Source of the DNA: Bradyrhizobium erythrophlei
GTDB taxonomy: Bacteria > Pseudomonadota > Alphaproteobacteria > Rhizobiales > Xanthobacteraceae
Length of the DNA stretch: 64,000 nucleotides
Assembly (NCBI RefSeq): GCF_900129425.1
Contig: NZ_LT670817.1
Span: forward strand, 2,666,001 to 2,730,000
Direction of reading: 5' to 3'
Below, in pieces: positions 7,341 to 17,400 of this stretch. The notes under the pieces are model-generated. The model did not search any database. It was not told the DNA's origin and saw only the letters and a list, made by a program, of their open reading frames with translations. A program made the translations under genes and the position numbers. Position 1 is the first letter of the stretch, and each line of letters begins with the position of its first letter.

Positions 7341-10300
7341 CCACTCCTGCGTATGCCGAGATCGGAATCACGACGAATTTTTCGTTCCTGCGCGGCGGAT
7401 CGCATCCGCAGGAATACGTGAATCAGGCGAGCGATCTACGCCTTCCCGTCATCGGCATTGCCGATCACAACACGCTGGCTGGCGTGGTGCGGGCTTATAA
7501 GGAACTCGATAATCCCAAGGTCAAATACAGGCCGAAGCTTCTGATCGGATCGCGTCTCGTCTTTATGGACGATACGCCGGACATTCTGGTTTATCCACGC
7601 GATCGCGCGGCTTACGGCCGGCTATGCCGGCTGCTTACCCGTGGCAAACGGGGCGATGATACCGAGAAGGGCGAATGTCATCTGAAGCTCGATGACCTCC
7701 TGGAATTCGCCGAAGGGCAGCTGCTCGTCGTGATGCTGCCGCATCGCTTCGAGCCAGCGCACGCGCTCAAGGTTCTGGATCGATTGCAGCGCAGCCGTGC
7801 GGAGGGAGTGTGGCTCGCCGCGAGCCTTTTGTATCGGGGTGACGACAGGCGTCGTCTCGCGCGGCTTCATCATATCGCTGCAACCGCCCGCGTGCCGCTG
7901 CTGGCGACCAACGAGGTGCTGTATCACCATCCCGCGCGCCGCCCTCTGCAGGATGTCCTGACCTGCATCCGCGAAAAGACGACCATCGACGCCATTGGCA
8001 GGCGCCTTGAAGCCAACGCCGAGCGTTATCTCAAGCCTGCGAATGAAATGGCGCGGTTGTTTGGCGATGTGCCGGAGGCGATCGCCGAAACCATGCGGTT
8101 TGCGGGCCGCATTACGTTCTCGCTTGATCAACTCAAATATCAGTACCCCGACGAACCGGTGCCGCCGGGCAAGACCGCACAGCAGCATCTGGAAGACCTG
8201 ACACGGGCCGGCGTTGATCAATATTTTCCCAGCGGGATTGATGATCTGCTCCGCTCCACCTTGAGAAAGGAGCTCGATCTCATCGCGGAACTCAAATACG
8301 CGCATTATTTTTTGACCGTGCACGATATCGTCCATTATGCGCGCGAGCAAAACATCCTCTGCCAGGGTCGGGGCTCGGCGGCAAACTCAGCCGTGTGCTA
8401 CGTGCTCGGCATAACCTCCGTCGATCCGACCAAGGTCGATCTGCTGTTTGAGCGTTTTATTTCCAAGGAACGGCTGGAGCCCCCCGACATCGACGTCGAT
8501 TTCGAACATTCGCGGCGCGAGGAGGTGATGCAATATGTCTATCGAAGATACGGCCGCCACCGCGCCGCAATCATCGCAACCGTCATTCATTACCGGCCGC
8601 GCAGCGCGATCCGCGATGTCGGCAAGGCGCTGGGGTTGACGGAAGATGTGACCGCGGCATTGGCCGATACCGTATGGGGAAGCTGGGGCAAGGGCCTCGA
8701 CGACATGCAGGTCAAGCAGGCGGGTCTCGATCCCGGCAATTCGATGGTCGAACTGGCCGTCGAACTCGCCGGCGAACTGATCGAGTTTCCGCGGCATCTC
8801 TCACAGCATGTCGGCGGCTATGTGCTGACACAGGACCGGCTCGATACCTACGTGCCGATCGGCAATGCCGCGATGGACGACCGTACCTTCATCGAATGGG
8901 ACAAGGACGATGTCGATGCGCTGAACATGATGAAGGTCGATGTGCTGGCGCTGGGCATGCTGACCTGCATCCGCAAATGTTTTGACTTGATCGCGGATCA
9001 CAAGGGCAAGCGCTACGAACTGGCGACGATTCCTCAGGATGAGAAGCCGGTCTACGACATGCTGTGCCGGGGCGAGTCGCTCGGCGTGTTCCAAGTCGAA
9101 AGCCGCGCGCAGATGAATATGCTGCCGCGGCTGCAACCGCGGAAATTTTACGACCTCGTCATCGAAGTCGCCATTGTGCGGCCCGGTCCGATTCAGGGCG
9201 ACATGGTGCATCCTTATCTAAAACGGCGCAAAATGCATCCTGAGGACATAGAGTACCCTTATCCGAAGGGAGGAAACAAAAACGAGCTCAAGGAAGTCCT
9301 GCACAAAACCCTCGGCGTGCCCCTGTTCCAGGAACAGGCGATGCGTATCGCCATCGAGGCTGCGGAATTTACCTCCGAGGAGGCCAACGGGCTGCGCCGC
9401 GCCATGGCGACGTTCCGCAATGTCGGTACCATCGGCAAATTCGAAGCCAAGATGGTCGGCAACATGATCCGGCGTGGCTACGATCCGGTGTTCGCGAAAA
9501 ACTGCTTCGATCAGATCAAGGGATTCGGCAGCTACGGTTTCCCGGAAAGCCATGCCGCGAGTTTTGCCCAACTCGTCTATGTCTCGTCATGGCTGAAGCA
9601 TTTCCACCCCGATGCGTTCTGCTGTGGTTTGCTCAATTCGCAGCCGATGGGCTTTTATGCCCCGGCTCAGATCGTCGGCGATGCGCGCAAGAACGGCGTC
9701 GAGGTGCGCGAGATCGACGTGTCCCACAGTTACGCGCAGAATACGCTGGAGGAACAATGTGGACGATATCACGCCGTCCGGCTCGGCTTTCGCCAGATCG
9801 ACGGGTTCAGGTGGGTCGATCCGGACGAGGAGCGGTTGAAGCAAATTCAAGAGTCATTCCGGGATTCGGAAATGAGGCCGCACAGCGACCGCGAAGGGAC
9901 TGTGCTCCCTCTCCCGCCTGCGGGGGAGGGCTGGGGTGGGGGTGTCTCCGCGAGTCACGCTCTTCGTGAGGAGGGAGCCCTCACCCGCATCGCATCTTTC
10001 GATGCGATGCGACCTCCCCCGCAAGCGGGAGAGGTGAGGAACGACTGGGCCGAGCGCATCGTCGCCGCACGGCAGCGCCGCCCCTTCACCTCGCTGGAAG
10101 ATTTTGCCCGTGACACGGGCTTGCCCAAGCGCGCGCTGATCCTGCTGGCGGATGCCGATGCGTTTCGCTCCATCGGGCTCGATCGCCGCGCGGCACTTTG
10201 GGTAGTGCGGCGGCTGCCCGACGATGTGCCGCTGCCGCTGTTCGAAATTGCCACCGCGCGCGAGCAGCCCGACGAGCATGCGCAGCCCCTGCCCAACATG

Positions 10301-10855
10301 CCGCTGCCGGAGCAGGTGGTGGCCGACTATCAGACCATCCGGCTGTCGCTGAAGGGCCATCCGATGGAATTTCTGCGGCTGATGTTTTCAGACGAAAACG
10401 TCATCCCATGCGAAGCGGTGTCCGACGCCAACGACCGGCAACGGGTGCGCTGTGCCGGCGTGGTGCTGGTACGGCAGCGTCCGGGCAGCGCCAAGGGTGT
10501 GGTCTTCATGACGCTGGAAGACGAAACCGGCATCGCCAATATCGTGGTGTGGCCGAAGGTGATGGAACGCTTCCGCAAGGAGGTGATGGGCGCGCGGCTG
10601 GCGCTGGTCGAGGGGTATATTCAGAGCAGCCCCGAAAAGGTCGTGCATCTCGTCGCCGAGCGGGTGTTCGATCGCTCCCGCGATCTGGTGAGCTTGGCCA
10701 ATGACGCGCTCAGCCGCAAGCATCCCGTGCCCGCAGGCCCCGCGCTGATCGAGCCGCTCAATGACGACCGGCGAGAGCATCCGGAAAATCCAGCCCAGAA
10801 AATCCGCCATCCCCGCAACGTACGGATTCTGCCGCGCTCGCGGGATTTTCATTAG
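7337..10855 (+). CDS. dnaE2: Error-prone DNA polymerase DnaE2 with an in-frame repeat insertion
   Basis: A 1172-residue C-family polymerase. An N-terminal PHP domain starts at TNFSFLRGGSHP; the catalytic core contains GRGSAANSAVCY and PDIDVDFEHSRREE with the acidic active-site residues; a helix-hairpin-helix tail and an OB-fold follow. It carries out translesion synthesis with ImuA and ImuB after SOS induction. The true start is the ATG at 7337, in the ATGA overlap with imuB. Residues about 855-900 are not family sequence: they translate a palindromic repeat at 9905-10037 placed in the variable stretch before WAERIVAARQRRPF. The reading frame stays open across it, so the protein is probably functional. 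Confidence 0.95.
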   Translation: MTTPAYAEIGITTNFSFLRGGSHPQEYVNQASDLRLPVIGIADHNTLAGVVRAYKELDNPKVKYRPKLLIGSRLVFMDDTPDILVYPRDRAAYGRLCRLLTRGKRGDDTEKGECHLKLDDLLEFAEGQLLVVMLPHRFEPAHALKVLDRLQRSRAEGVWLAASLLYRGDDRRRLARLHHIAATARVPLLATNEVLYHHPARRPLQDVLTCIREKTTIDAIGRRLEANAERYLKPANEMARLFGDVPEAIAETMRFAGRITFSLDQLKYQYPDEPVPPGKTAQQHLEDLTRAGVDQYFPSGIDDLLRSTLRKELDLIAELKYAHYFLTVHDIVHYAREQNILCQGRGSAANSAVCYVLGITSVDPTKVDLLFERFISKERLEPPDIDVDFEHSRREEVMQYVYRRYGRHRAAIIATVIHYRPRSAIRDVGKALGLTEDVTAALADTVWGSWGKGLDDMQVKQAGLDPGNSMVELAVELAGELIEFPRHLSQHVGGYVLTQDRLDTYVPIGNAAMDDRTFIEWDKDDVDALNMMKVDVLALGMLTCIRKCFDLIADHKGKRYELATIPQDEKPVYDMLCRGESLGVFQVESRAQMNMLPRLQPRKFYDLVIEVAIVRPGPIQGDMVHPYLKRRKMHPEDIEYPYPKGGNKNELKEVLHKTLGVPLFQEQAMRIAIEAAEFTSEEANGLRRAMATFRNVGTIGKFEAKMVGNMIRRGYDPVFAKNCFDQIKGFGSYGFPESHAASFAQLVYVSSWLKHFHPDAFCCGLLNSQPMGFYAPAQIVGDARKNGVEVREIDVSHSYAQNTLEEQCGRYHAVRLGFRQIDGFRWVDPDEERLKQIQESFRDSEMRPHSDREGTVLPLPPAGEGWGGGVSASHALREEGALTRIASFDAMRPPPQAGEVRNDWAERIVAARQRRPFTSLEDFARDTGLPKRALILLADADAFRSIGLDRRAALWVVRRLPDDVPLPLFEIATAREQPDEHAQPLPNMPLPEQVVADYQTIRLSLKGHPMEFLRLMFSDENVIPCEAVSDANDRQRVRCAGVVLVRQRPGSAKGVVFMTLEDETGIANIVVWPKVMERFRKEVMGARLALVEGYIQSSPEKVVHLVAERVFDRSRDLVSLANDALSRKHPVPAGPALIEPLNDDRREHPENPAQKIRHPRNVRILPRSRDFH
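9905..10037 (+). repeat. Palindromic repeat, family A, in frame inside dnaE2
   Basis: The ends are inverted repeats (CCTCTCCCGC at 9908-9917 and GCGGGAGAGG at 10025-10034). Each end also folds on itself (CTCCCGC-CT-GCGGGGGAG and CTCCCCCGC-AA-GCGGGAG). The centre holds a second hairpin around CGCATCGCATC. The right half is nearly identical to the reverse complement of the left half of the copy at 40281-40420. The exact insertion boundary is inferred. Confidence 0.85.
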
Positions 10856-10864
10856 GGCATGACG

Positions 10865-11152
10865 CTACTCGGGCGCGGCACCGATCGGCGGACCGCCGGG
10901 TGGCCGGTGCAGGAATGTGATCGATGCAAACGCACCAAGCCACGAACCGATGGCTGCGAAGGCGACATAGACCCAGTTCTCCGTATAGCTGATCACGGCG
11001 TAGGAAGAGAGCAGATACCATACGCTGCTCCACGTTGCCGCCGGCACGCGCTTTCGCGCCACCACGGCCGAGGTGAACATGACATACACTGCGTCCGTCG
11101 CTGCAGTCGCAAGCAAAACCCCTCCGGCAGTCAATGGGTCGATGGCGGCCAT
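10865..11152 (-). CDS. Small integral membrane protein of unknown function
   Basis: A 95-residue hydrophobic protein, not recognised. It has about three predicted membrane segments (around ATAATDAVYVMFTSAVV, SSVWYLLSSYAVISY and VYVAFAAIGSWLGAF) and a short proline-rich tail. The start at 11152 is chosen because an AAGGAG ribosome site lies 7 nt upstream; an ATG five codons earlier would bury that site. It ends 10 bp after the convergent dnaE2 gene and is divergent from the CoA-transferase gene. It could be a small transporter or a membrane accessory protein; nothing in the neighbours decides this. Confidence 0.7.
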   Translation of the reverse strand: MAAIDPLTAGGVLLATAATDAVYVMFTSAVVARKRVPAATWSSVWYLLSSYAVISYTENWVYVAFAAIGSWLGAFASITFLHRPPGGPPIGAAPE

Positions 11153-11206
11153 TGCAACTCCTTCCATGGTAGGGCAGATAACTTAACGTACGAAAGAGTG
11201 ACGGTC

Positions 11207-12604
11207 ATGCAAACCCCTCGCGAAATTCTCGCCGATCTCTGGACACTGGCTGGCGGCGACGTTGCCGCGCTCAATGCGGTCACGCTGACCGGAGAAGAGC
11301 CGCAACTGCCGTCGTCGTTTCGCGTTGCCGCCGCGGCGCAAACCAGCATTGCCGCGGCCGGGCTTGCCGCCGCGCAAGTCTGGCAATTGCGCAGCGGGCA
11401 ATCGCAGGATGTCGCGGTCGACATGCGTCATGCCGTCGTCGAATGCCGTAGCGAGCGCTACCTGCGCGTCGACGGCAAGCCGCCGCCGCCGGCCTGGGAC
11501 GCCATCGCCGGGATCTACAAGACCCGCGATCAACGCTTCGTGCGGCTGCACACCAATTTCCCCCATCACCGCGACGCCGTCTGCAAGGTCCTGAACTGCA
11601 AGGCGGAACGCGAGGATGTGCAGGCCGCGCTGATGCAGTGGGACGGTGAGGCCTTCGAGACCGCGGCCTATGCCGGCGGCTGCGTGGTCGCGATGATGCG
11701 CTCACGTGAAGAGTGGTCGAATCTGCCGCACGCCAGGGCGCTGGCCGCCCTGCCGCTGATCTCGATCGAAAAAATCGGCGAGGCGGCCCCAAGACCCTGG
11801 CCGGCGGGCGATCGCCCGCTCGCTGGCCTGCGCGTGCTCGATCTGTCGCGGGTGATCGCAGGTCCCGTCGCGGGCCGCACGCTGGCAGTGCATGGCGCCG
11901 ATGTGCTTTTGATCTCGGGGCCCGACCTGCCGTCGATCCCGTGGCTCACCATCGACACCGGCCGCGGCAAGTTGACGAGTTTCGTCGAACTCAAGAGCGA
12001 GCAGGGAAAAAGCGTGCTGCGCGATCTCCTCGCGCAGGCGGATATTTTCTCGCAAGGCTATCGCCCGCAGGCGCTGTCGGCGCTCGGTTTCTCGCCGCAG
12101 GACGCGGCGCGGATCAACCCCGGCATCGTCTACGTGTCGCTGTCGGCCTATGGCCATGCCGGGCCGTGGGCGGAACGCCGCGGTTTCGACTCCCTGGTGC
12201 AGACCGCGACCGGATTCAATCACGCCGAAGGGCAGGCGGCCGGCGTCGAGGGTCCCAAGGAATTGCCGGCGCAAATGCTCGATCATGCCACCGGCTACCT
12301 GATGGCGTTCGGCGCGATGATGGCGAAAGCGCGCCAGTCCCGCGAAGGCGGTAGCTGGCATGTCCGGGTGTCGCTGGCGCGGACCGGGCAATGGCTGTGG
12401 AATCTCGGCCGCGTGGCCGATGGATTCAAAACCGAAGATTTGAGAGGCGATGCAGTCAGTCCCTTCGTGGAAGAGATGTCCTCGGGCTTCGGCCCGCTAC
12501 GGGCCGTCAACCATTCGGCCGTGCTATCGAAAACCCCGGCATTCTGGGCGCGCCCGGCGATGCCGCTCGGCAGTCACCCTCCGCAATGGCCGGCGCGGGC
12601 TTGA
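11207..12604 (+). CDS. CoA-transferase family III (CaiB/BaiF) protein
   Basis: A 465-residue class III CoA-transferase, a family that moves CoA between carboxylic acids. The second half carries the core pattern: PLAGLRVLDLSRVIAGPVAGR, then HGADVLLI, DTGRGKLTSFVELKSEQG, and the segment INPGIVYVSLSAYGHAGPW. The N-terminal ~190 residues form the lid and first-half fold, and are divergent from well-known CaiB enzymes. The ATG at 11207 is chosen because the alignment starts there; upstream in-frame sequence is antisense to the neighbour. The substrate is unknown, and no acyl-CoA gene is directly linked. Confidence 0.87.
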   Translation: MQTPREILADLWTLAGGDVAALNAVTLTGEEPQLPSSFRVAAAAQTSIAAAGLAAAQVWQLRSGQSQDVAVDMRHAVVECRSERYLRVDGKPPPPAWDAIAGIYKTRDQRFVRLHTNFPHHRDAVCKVLNCKAEREDVQAALMQWDGEAFETAAYAGGCVVAMMRSREEWSNLPHARALAALPLISIEKIGEAAPRPWPAGDRPLAGLRVLDLSRVIAGPVAGRTLAVHGADVLLISGPDLPSIPWLTIDTGRGKLTSFVELKSEQGKSVLRDLLAQADIFSQGYRPQALSALGFSPQDAARINPGIVYVSLSAYGHAGPWAERRGFDSLVQTATGFNHAEGQAAGVEGPKELPAQMLDHATGYLMAFGAMMAKARQSREGGSWHVRVSLARTGQWLWNLGRVADGFKTEDLRGDAVSPFVEEMSSGFGPLRAVNHSAVLSKTPAFWARPAMPLGSHPPQWPARA

Positions 12605-12608
12605 GCGG

Positions 12609-12848
12609 TCACGATCGCCCGGCCGTCCTGGTGTGCCTCGCCGCATGCGAAACGCGATGGTGCAGGATGCGTCCGAAATCCGCAGCGCAGTCGTAGCTGT
12701 ATACGTTTTGACCCTCAGGACCGCGCTGTGGCTGAAGTTTCCAGCCTCTTCCCGGCCCCAATGTGTTGATCTCCTGCGCGACCGCCGGGGTCGATGCCAG
12801 CGACACCAGAAGGGCTGCGGCGGTCATCCAGATATTCAGTCGAGTCAT
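12609..12848 (-). CDS. Small secreted protein of unknown function
   Basis: A 79-residue protein with a clear Sec signal: positively charged start, hydrophobic stretch NIWMTAAALLVSLAS, then TPAVAQ with an AxA-like cleavage site at about residue 24. The mature ~55 residues are basic and contain one cysteine (SYDCAADFG). A GGAG site lies 8 nt before the ATG at 12848. Its stop is 4 bp from the convergent CoA-transferase stop. Not recognised as a known family; judged real because of the ribosome site and signal peptide. Confidence 0.6.
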   Translation of the reverse strand: MTRLNIWMTAAALLVSLASTPAVAQEINTLGPGRGWKLQPQRGPEGQNVYSYDCAADFGRILHHRVSHAARHTRTAGRS

Positions 12849-12947
12849 CGCCGTTTCTCCGCAGTGATACGCTTCGCGACCGAGCCCCAAGGCCAAGCCG
12901 GCGGGGCAAGTCGGAGAAAGTCGTGCCACCTGTCAAAAATTTAAACC

Positions 12948-12974
12948 AAAAACGCTAAGCCTTTTCGCGTTTTT
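12948..12974. promoter_or_regulatory. Palindrome in a divergent intergenic region
   Basis: AAAAACGC at 12948-12955 and GCGTTTTT at 12967-12974 form an 8-bp perfect inverted repeat around an 11-nt loop. It lies between the divergent secreted-protein gene and the efflux adaptor gene, so an operator or leader hairpin is possible. The function is unknown. Confidence 0.35.
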
Positions 12975-13059
12975 AGTTTGTCTGAAACATCAAATGGGCA
13001 CTATTAGCGTACCGATGAGGCAGTCCTTGCCGGAATCATCACCGAAGTGACCGGGGTCC

Positions 13060-14304
13060 ATGCCGTCGGAATTTACCAAGGAATTGCAGTTGCTTACCGG
13101 GAAGCGGCTGGCCGTTGGCGCGGTCCTGCTGGCGCTGGCCGGCGCTGCTTTGTACGGGTTTTTGCATCTCGGAGGGGCAGGGCACGGGTCGTCCGAGATG
13201 TCGAGCCAATCCCGCAAGGGATCGCAACGTTACACCCCGACCCCGGCCGAGTGGGCCAGCCTGACCATTGAGCCCGTGACCGAGCGCGTTTTTCGGGCGG
13301 AGACCGTGACCGAAGGCAAGATCTCGGTCGACGAGGATCGTTCGACGCCGGTGTTTTCGCCCTATGCCGGCCGGGTCATGAAGCTGCTGGTCCGGCCAGG
13401 CGACAGCGTCACGCAAGGCCAGCCGCTGTTTGTGGTCGAAGCCGCCGACACGGTGCAGGCGCAGAACGATTTCATTACGGCCATGACCGGGTTGAACAAG
13501 GCCCAGTCGGCGCTCGATCTCGCGCAACTGCAGGACAAGCGCGCCAAGGATCTATTCGAGGGCAAGGCCGTTCCGCTGAAGGACTATCAGCAGAGCCAGG
13601 CAACCCTGATCCAGGCGCAGAACGATTTGCGCTCGTCGCAAACCGCGCTGGAGGCGGCGCGCAACAAATTGCGAATTCTCGGCCTGACCGACGACGCGAT
13701 ATCGGCGTTTCAGGAAAAGGGCCGCATCGATCCGAATACCACCATCTTCTCGCCGATCACCGGCACTGTGGTGCAGCGAAAGGTCGGCCCCGGCCAATAT
13801 GTGAACTCCGGCGCCAGCGATCCGGTCTTTGTGATCGGCGATCTCTCCACCGTCTGGCTCACGGCATTCGTCCGCGAAACCGATGCGTCGAAGGTATCGG
13901 TGGGGCAGGAGATCGCCTTCAATGTGCTGGCGCTGCCAGGCCGCCCACTGACGGCGCGCATCGACTATGTTTCCGCGGCGATCGATCCCGCCACACGCCG
14001 GCTTCTGGTCCGCGCCACGATCGATAACAAGGACGGCCTGTTGAAGCCGGAAATGTTCGCCAATGTCACGATCTATTCGGCCGGCGATCACCGGGCCGCC
14101 GCCGTGCCGAAGCAGGCCCTGATCTATGAGGGCGACCAGGTCCGCATCTGGGTCGCGCACGAGGACAAGTCGATCGAACTCCGCCAGGTCAAGACCGGCC
14201 TCACCAACGGCGACCTCGTCGAGGTCGAGGGTAATTTGAAGCCCGGCGAGTTGATCGTGACCAAGGGCAGCCTGTTCATCGACCGCGCGGCTTCCGGCAG
14301 CTAG
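13060..14304 (+). CDS. RND efflux periplasmic adaptor (membrane fusion protein)
   Basis: A 414-residue HlyD/CusB-type adaptor linking an inner-membrane RND pump to an outer-membrane channel. An N-terminal anchor or signal lies at about residues 17-35 (LAVGAVLLALAGAALYGFL). A lipoyl/barrel-sandwich part follows with YAGRVMKLLVRPGDSVTQGQ, then an alpha-helical hairpin (about 130-220) and a closing barrel half at PITGTVVQRKVGPGQYV. Beta-barrel and membrane-proximal domains end the protein. It is followed by its pump 189 bp downstream. Whether the pair exports metals or organic compounds is not fixed by the adaptor. Confidence 0.9.
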   Translation: MPSEFTKELQLLTGKRLAVGAVLLALAGAALYGFLHLGGAGHGSSEMSSQSRKGSQRYTPTPAEWASLTIEPVTERVFRAETVTEGKISVDEDRSTPVFSPYAGRVMKLLVRPGDSVTQGQPLFVVEAADTVQAQNDFITAMTGLNKAQSALDLAQLQDKRAKDLFEGKAVPLKDYQQSQATLIQAQNDLRSSQTALEAARNKLRILGLTDDAISAFQEKGRIDPNTTIFSPITGTVVQRKVGPGQYVNSGASDPVFVIGDLSTVWLTAFVRETDASKVSVGQEIAFNVLALPGRPLTARIDYVSAAIDPATRRLLVRATIDNKDGLLKPEMFANVTIYSAGDHRAAAVPKQALIYEGDQVRIWVAHEDKSIELRQVKTGLTNGDLVEVEGNLKPGELIVTKGSLFIDRAASGS

Positions 14305-14493
14305 CACGATGATTCAGACGTTCTCCCTCACATTACGCGTCCTTGACGGGAAATTCAGAGTCAAAACCGCGCGAGCCATCATCGTTTTCGAGTGTCCTCC
14401 TCTGAAGCCCGCTAAGGAGGGCAATCCATCGCAAAATAGTCGCCGACCCCGGACACACGTCCCTCCGTCACTTCATTGAAAGCTCCGATCTGA

Positions 14494-17400
14494 ATGGATC
14501 GCCTTGTCGCCATTGCCGTCAGCCGCCGCTATTTGATGGTGGGCCTGCTCGCCGTCGTGATGATTGGCGGTCTGATCGCGTTCAAGCAGCTCAATATCGA
14601 AGCCTATCCCGATCCGACGCCGCCGATGGTCGACGTCGTGACTCAGAGTCCGGGGTTGTCGTCGGAAGAGATCGAACGCTACATCACCATTCCGATCGAG
14701 ACCCAGGTCTCGGGCATCAAGAACCTGACCACCATCCGGACCATCTCGCTGTACGGATTGTCTGACGTCAAATTACAGTTTTCGTTCGACTACACCTATG
14801 ACGAAGCGCTGCAGCAGGTGCTGAACCGGCTGTCGCAACTGGCGCCGCTGCCTGGCAACGTGCAGCCGGCGATTTCGCCGCTCAGCGCCATCGGCGAAAT
14901 CTACCGCTATCGGCTGGTCGGGCCGCCGAATTACAGCGTGCTCGATTTGAAGACGCTGCAGGACTGGGTCTTGCAGCGCCGCTTTCGCGCCGTGCCCGGC
15001 GTGATCGACGTCACTGGGTGGGGCGGCAAGACCAAGACCTACGAGATTCAGGTCGATTTCAACAAACTCGTCGCCTACGGCCTGACGCTGCCGCAACTGC
15101 TGCAGTCGGTCTCCAATTCCAACATCAATGTCGGCGGCAACACCGTCAATATCGGCTCGCAATCGGCCGTGGTGCGCGGCGTCGGCCTGATCCGTTCCAT
15201 CGACGATCTTGCCAACACCATGGTGTCGCAGAGCGGCGGCAACCCGGTGCTGGTCAAGGACGTCGCCACTGTCACCATCGGCGAGAAGCCGCGGCTTGGC
15301 ATTGCCGGTCTCGATCAGGACGACGATATCGTGCAAGGCATCGTGCTGATGCGCCGCGGCGAGCAAAGCTCGCCGACGATTCTGCGCGTCGAACAATTGG
15401 TGGCATCGATCAACAACTCCAGCATCCTGCCGCCGGGGGTGCGGATCGAACGAATCTACGACCGCAAGGACCTGATCGACATCACCACGGCGACCGTGCT
15501 GCACAACATGGTGGTCGGCATTCTCCTCATCGTGCTGCTGCAATGGATTTTTCTGGGCGACCTGCGTAGCGCGCTGATCGTCGGCGCCACGATTCCGTTC
15601 GCGCTGTTTTTCGCCGTGATCATTCTGGTATTGCGCGGCGAATCCGCCAACCTTTTGTCGGTCGGCGCGATCGACTTCGGGTTGATCGTGGACGCCACCG
15701 TGATCATGGTGGAGGCGATCTTCCGCCGGCTGTCGCAAACCACAGCGCTTTCGGAAGCCGAGCAAAGCCATATTTCAACCGACACCACGATGGGCATGAA
15801 AAGCCATGCCATCCTTTCGGCCTCCGCCGACGTGTCGCGATCGATCTTTTTCGCCGCCGCCATCATCATCGCCGCGTTCCTGCCGCTGTTCACCCTGAGC
15901 GGCGTCGAAGGCAACATTTTCGGGCCGATGGCGCGGACCTATGCCTATGCGTTGGCGGGTGGACTGCTCGCGACCTTCACGGTGACGCCGGCATTAAGCG
16001 CGATCATCCTGCCGTCGCATGTGCAGGAAACCGAAACCTGGATCATGGCGTTCCTGCATCGGCTCTATGTTCCCGTGTTGAACTGGGCCGTCGACAATCG
16101 CAAGCTGGTCATGGCGGGCGCCATCGGGCTGGTGGTCATGACCGTTATATGCGGCCGCCTGCTGGGACTGGAATTCCTGCCCAAGCTGGAGGAGGGCAAT
16201 CTCTGGATCCGCGCGACCTTGCCGCCGACCATCTCGCTCCAGGAAGGCAACGCCTACGTCAACGAGATGCGCAAGTTGATCCGCAGCTTTCCGGAGGTCG
16301 AAGCGGTGGTATCGCAGCATGGCCGCCCGGATGACGGCACCGACGCCGCCGGTCTGTTCAACGCGGAGTTCTTTGCGCCGCTGAAGCCGGCCAGCGAATG
16401 GCCCGACACCCACGACAAGGACGAACTGACGGCTCGAATGCTGGCGAAATTGCAGGATAAATTCCCCGGCGTCGAATTCAATTTCTCGCAGTATCTTCAG
16501 GACAACGTTTCCGAAGCCGTATCGGGCGTGAAGGGGGAGAACTCGATCAAATTGTACGGCAACGATCTGCAGGCGCTCACCGACACCGCCAACAAGATCA
16601 AGTCTGTGCTGTCCACCGTGCAGGGGATTACCGATCTGGCGGTGTTCACCTCGCTTGGTCAGCCCACCATCCAGATCGATATCGATCGCGCCAAGGCCGC
16701 CCGTTACGGGCTGGCGCCGGGGGACATCAATGCCACCATCAAGGTGGCGATCGGCGGCGACACCGCCGGCGATCTCTACGAACCCGGCAGCGACCGACAT
16801 TTTCCGATTATCGTCCGCCTCGCGCCCGAGTATCGCAAGAGCGCGGAGGCGATCCAGAATTTGCGGATCGGCGCGCCGGGTCCGAACGGCACCATCACGC
16901 AGATCCCTCTGAGCGAAGTGGCGTCGATCAACCTGGTCTCGGGCGCAGCCTACATCTACCGGGAGCAGCAGGAGCGCTATCTGCCGATCAAGTTCTCGGT
17001 GCGCGAACGCGACCTCGGCGGCGCGGTCCGGGAAGCGCAGGAAAAGGTCGCCGCCCAGGTCAAGCTTCCGCCGGGATCGCGGATCGAATGGGTCGGCGAG
17101 TTCGGCAATCTGCAGGACGCCATCAGGCGGCTCTCGATCGTGGTGCCGATCAGCCTGGCGCTGATCGCGGTGCTGTTATGGTTCAATTTCGGCTCGATGG
17201 TCGACACGCTGCTCGCCATGAGCGTGATCCCGATGGCGATCTTCGGAGGCGTGCTTGGGCTTCTGATCACCGGGATTCCGTTCAGCGTCTCCGCCGCGAT
17301 CGGTTTCATCGCGCTGTTCGGCATCGCCGTGATGGACGGCATCATTATCCTGTCGCAATACAATCAGCTGATCGACGAAGGCTTCGACCGGGTGCGGGCG

